DNA of 64,000 nucleotides, taken from Phenylobacterium sp. J426 (GTDB lineage: Bacteria; Pseudomonadota; Alphaproteobacteria; Caulobacterales; Caulobacteraceae). Below are positions 61,730 through 64,000 of the stretch, one piece after another. Position numbers and translations under genes: made by a program. The DNA is taken from NCBI RefSeq assembly GCF_024699945.1, contig NZ_JAJOMY010000001.1:434001-498000 (forward strand). Reading direction: 5' to 3'. Position 1 is the first letter of the stretch. Every line of letters starts with the position of its first letter. Below the pieces are notes generated by a model. It was not told the origin of the DNA and made no database searches. It saw only the letters and a list, made by a program, of their open reading frames with translations.

Positions 61730-64000
61730 ATGGGATATCGGCGCTCGGCCGCTCGCGCGGCGCTTCTGGCTTCGGTCTCCGCTTTGGGAGGCGGCCTCAC
61801 GCTCGGCCTGGCGACGGCCGCATCCGCGCAGGACGCTGCGGCCGGGCAGGTGGACGAGGTGGTCGTCACCGGCACCCGGCGCGCCGGTGTCACCCTGACC
61901 GAGTCCTCGACGCCTGTCGACGTGGTGTCGGGCGAGACGCTGCAGCGGCAGGGCGCCTCGGATCTCAACGACGCCCTGAAGACCACCGTCGTCTCGCTGA
62001 ATGTTCAGAAGTTCGTGGCGCAGGACGCCTCGGCCTTCGTCCGTCCCTTCAGCCTCCGGGGGCTGCCGCCGGACCAGACCCTGGTGCTGGTGAACGGCAA
62101 GCGGCGACACCGCTCGGCCGTGGTGCAGATCACCAACCAGCCGCTCGCCGCCGGCGCGCAGGGACCCGACCTTTCGGCCATCCCGGCCATCGCCGTCGAC
62201 CGCATCGAGGTGCTTCGCGACGGCGCGGCGGCCCAATACGGTTCCGACGCCATCGCCGGGGTGATCAACTTCCAACTGAAGCGGGCCCGCGAGGGCGTCA
62301 CCGCCATCGCCCGGTATGGCCAGTTCTACGAGGGCGACGGCGAGGACTACAATCTGCAGCTCAACGTCGGACTGCGCCTCGGCGAAGAAGGCTTCTTCAA
62401 CGTTAGCGGCGAGCTCTCGAGCTCGGCCAAGACGTCACGCGGGCTCCAGCGGCCCGACGCCCAAGCCCTGATCAACGCCGGCAACACGGCGGTGCCCGAT
62501 CCTGCTCAGCGCTGGGGCGCGCCCAGCGTCGACGCCGCGCGGTTGTTCTTCAACGCTGAACTCCCCGCGACGGCGACGGCGACAGCCTACGCCTTCGGCA
62601 ACTTCGGACAGGCCTCCGCCGAGTCCGACTTCTTCTACCGCCCGCTGAATCGCGCCGACGTGTTCGCCAGCGTGCCGCTGACCAACCAGCCCGGCGGCCC
62701 CCGCTTCAGCTTCACGAGCCGCTTCCCAGGCGGCTTTGCGCCGGTCTTTCGCAGCAACATGCTCGACATGGGTCTGACGGGGGGTGTGAAAGGGGAGGCC
62801 TTCGGGGGACTGCGCTACGACTTCAGCGCCGGCCTCGCGCAGAACGAGATCGAGTTCAAACTCGACAATACGGTCAACCCGTCCCTGGGGCCGGACTCCC
62901 CCGCCTCGTTCCGCGCCGGCGAACTGCAGCAGCGGGAGGCGCGGCTCAACGCCGACTTCGTCTATCCTGTGGACACCGGGATGTTCGCCGAGCCGCTGAA
63001 CGTGGCGTTCGGAGCCGAGTACCGTCGCGAGACCTTCGAGATCAAAGCAGGCGAGCCCGCCTCTTACCAGGCCGGGCGGTTCGCCAGCCTCGCCGATCCG
63101 GACACCGGCCGGATCATCGGTCTTGCGGTGGGCTCCAGCGGCTTCCCAGGCTACACGCCGGCCTCTGCGGGCGCCTTCTCGCGCAGCAACTGGGCGGCCT
63201 ACCTCGACTTGGAGACCGAAGTGGTCGACAGGCTCACCGTGGGGGCCGCCGCCCGCTACGAGGACTTTTCGGACTTCGGCTCCACCTTCAACTGGAAGCT
63301 GACCGCCCGCTACGAGCTCTTCGACGGCCTCGCCCTGCGGGGATCGGTCAACACCGGCTTCCGCGCGCCGACCCCCGGGCAGTCCAACATCTCCGATGTG
63401 GCCACCAACATCGACCCGCTCACCGGCGGGTTGCTGCTGATCGCCACGCGTCCACCCACCGATCCCATCGCCCAGTACTACGGGGCGAAGCCGCTCAAGG
63501 AGGAGGAGTCGAAGAACTTCGCCTTCGGCGCCGTGCTCGACGTAGCCGGCTGGGTGCTGACCGCCGACTACTTCAACATCGAGGTGAAGGACCGCATCGC
63601 GCTCACCTCACGCATCCCGATCACGGCGGCCGACCGGGCCGCGCTCGCCGCCCGCGGCACGCCGGCCGGGGACCTGCAGAGCGTTCGCTTTTTCGGCAAC
63701 TTCTTCGACACCGAGACCGAGGGCGTCGATGTGGTGCTCTCCAGGTCCTGGCCCCTCGACATCGGGAAGATCGGTCTCACCGCGGCGGCCAACTACACCC
63801 GCAGCAAGGTGACGAACCTGCGCGACGCCCGGGCCGTGGACCGCGAACGCCGGATCGAGATCGGCCGGTTCAACCCCCGCTGGCGGGGCAATGTCACCGG
63901 CACCTGGGAGAGCGGCCGCTGGAACGTGCTGCTGCGGGCCAACTACTACGGCGAGTGGGTCGATGCGGTGCCCAACGCCACGCCGACCGCGTTGTCCTTC
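61730..64000 (+). CDS. TonB-dependent outer membrane receptor (3' end beyond the window)
   Basis: At least 757 residues, running off the right edge. Signal peptide (residues 1-32, ending ASAQD), then a TonB-box-like DEVVVTGTRR (about residues 38-47), plug domain with PFSLRGLPPDQTLVLVNGKRRHRSA and DGAAAQYGSDAIAGVINFQLKRA, and a beta barrel with AFGAEYRRETFEIKAGEPASYQAG and LRGSVNTGFRAPTPGQSNIS. These mark a substrate-binding outer membrane receptor, ligand unknown. ATG 61730 is preferred because GGGGA lies 4 nt upstream; the ATG at 61718 has no SD. Confidence 0.9.
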   Translation, partial: MGYRRSAARAALLASVSALGGGLTLGLATAASAQDAAAGQVDEVVVTGTRRAGVTLTESSTPVDVVSGETLQRQGASDLNDALKTTVVSLNVQKFVAQDASAFVRPFSLRGLPPDQTLVLVNGKRRHRSAVVQITNQPLAAGAQGPDLSAIPAIAVDRIEVLRDGAAAQYGSDAIAGVINFQLKRAREGVTAIARYGQFYEGDGEDYNLQLNVGLRLGEEGFFNVSGELSSSAKTSRGLQRPDAQALINAGNTAVPDPAQRWGAPSVDAARLFFNAELPATATATAYAFGNFGQASAESDFFYRPLNRADVFASVPLTNQPGGPRFSFTSRFPGGFAPVFRSNMLDMGLTGGVKGEAFGGLRYDFSAGLAQNEIEFKLDNTVNPSLGPDSPASFRAGELQQREARLNADFVYPVDTGMFAEPLNVAFGAEYRRETFEIKAGEPASYQAGRFASLADPDTGRIIGLAVGSSGFPGYTPASAGAFSRSNWAAYLDLETEVVDRLTVGAAARYEDFSDFGSTFNWKLTARYELFDGLALRGSVNTGFRAPTPGQSNISDVATNIDPLTGGLLLIATRPPTDPIAQYYGAKPLKEEESKNFAFGAVLDVAGWVLTADYFNIEVKDRIALTSRIPITAADRAALAARGTPAGDLQSVRFFGNFFDTETEGVDVVLSRSWPLDIGKIGLTAAANYTRSKVTNLRDARAVDRERRIEIGRFNPRWRGNVTGTWESGRWNVLLRANYYGEWVDAVPNATPTALSF

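Noticed and set aside
59591-62275. 894-codon minus-strand frame across the RTX, DUF2231 and TonB receptor genes
   Set aside because: It spans three well-supported plus-strand genes and has no recognisable domain.
1-64000. Insertion sequences, CRISPR arrays, integrases, tRNA or rRNA genes
   Set aside because: I looked for transposase motifs, regular short repeats and RNA gene signatures and saw none, so island borders cannot be set from this window.

Overview
The window is GC-rich DNA with short intergenic gaps and frequent ATGA/GTGA start-stop overlaps. Its gene families (CueR, CsoR, periplasmic CopA/CopB, CnrYXH-like ECF module, EcfCorE-like sigma factors, cyclic glucan synthase, large TonB receptor) point to an alphaproteobacterium, probably Caulobacterales-like; that placement is inference from gene content. 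I see no rRNA, tRNA, CRISPR array or transposase. It reads as an accessory island combining copper/heavy-metal defence with carbohydrate, redox and envelope genes.

Layout. 1-9.1 kb: a decayed CusF remnant, a DUF411/HMA pair, a DUF305 membrane protein, copAB (first copy), a CnrYXH-like sigma/sensor/anti-sigma operon, a broken acyltransferase, and small Met/His/Cys-rich proteins including a four-helix copper protein. 9.1-13.7 kb: csoR divergent from a Cu(I) P-type ATPase, then small lipoprotein, SRPBCC and MgtC genes. 13.7-29 kb: PRPP synthetase, AMP-phosphorylase-like enzyme, beta-CASP hydrolase, ATP-grasp protein, a three-component electron-transfer operon (flavin/2Fe-2S fusion, b-type membrane protein, heptaheme cytochrome), archaeal-type GAPDH, a second DUF411/HMA pair, 6-phosphogluconate dehydrogenase, transaldolase and transketolase. 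29-40 kb: aldehyde and alcohol dehydrogenases, an exported copper-storage protein, copAB (second copy) and a CorE-like ECF sigma factor. 40-50 kb: phosphoglucomutase and one giant NdvB-type cyclic beta-glucan synthase. 50-64 kb: a second CorE-like sigma factor, two more P-type ATPases, cueR, an RTX-like protein coupled to a DUF2231 membrane protein, and the start of a TonB receptor.

Regulation. Two regulatory layers can be read directly. (1) Four MerR/CueR-type promoters (TTGACC, about 19 bp, CATCTG-like, with a CTTCC/GGAAG dyad in the spacer) precede both HMA genes, copA copy 1 and the ATPase next to cueR. (2) A bipartite element TGTAA-N17-CGTC occurs at seven intergenic sites (one CGTAA variant), with two more at N16 and N18. 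It lies upstream of the redox operon, the Met-rich protein, copAB copy 2, a small unknown gene, the CorE-like sigma gene itself, ndvB, DUF5676 and, with the variants, an exported protein and the DUF2933-ICMT-ATPase operon. I infer an autoregulated ECF regulon that joins copper export, periplasmic redox and glucan synthesis.

Quality. At least a dozen genes are interrupted by single-base indels, nearly all in G/C homopolymers. Removing or adding one base restores a family-typical protein. This looks more like homopolymer miscalling than decay, so 'pseudogene' labels below should be read with that in mind; the CusF remnant and the acyltransferase, which also carry in-frame stops, are better candidates for true decay.
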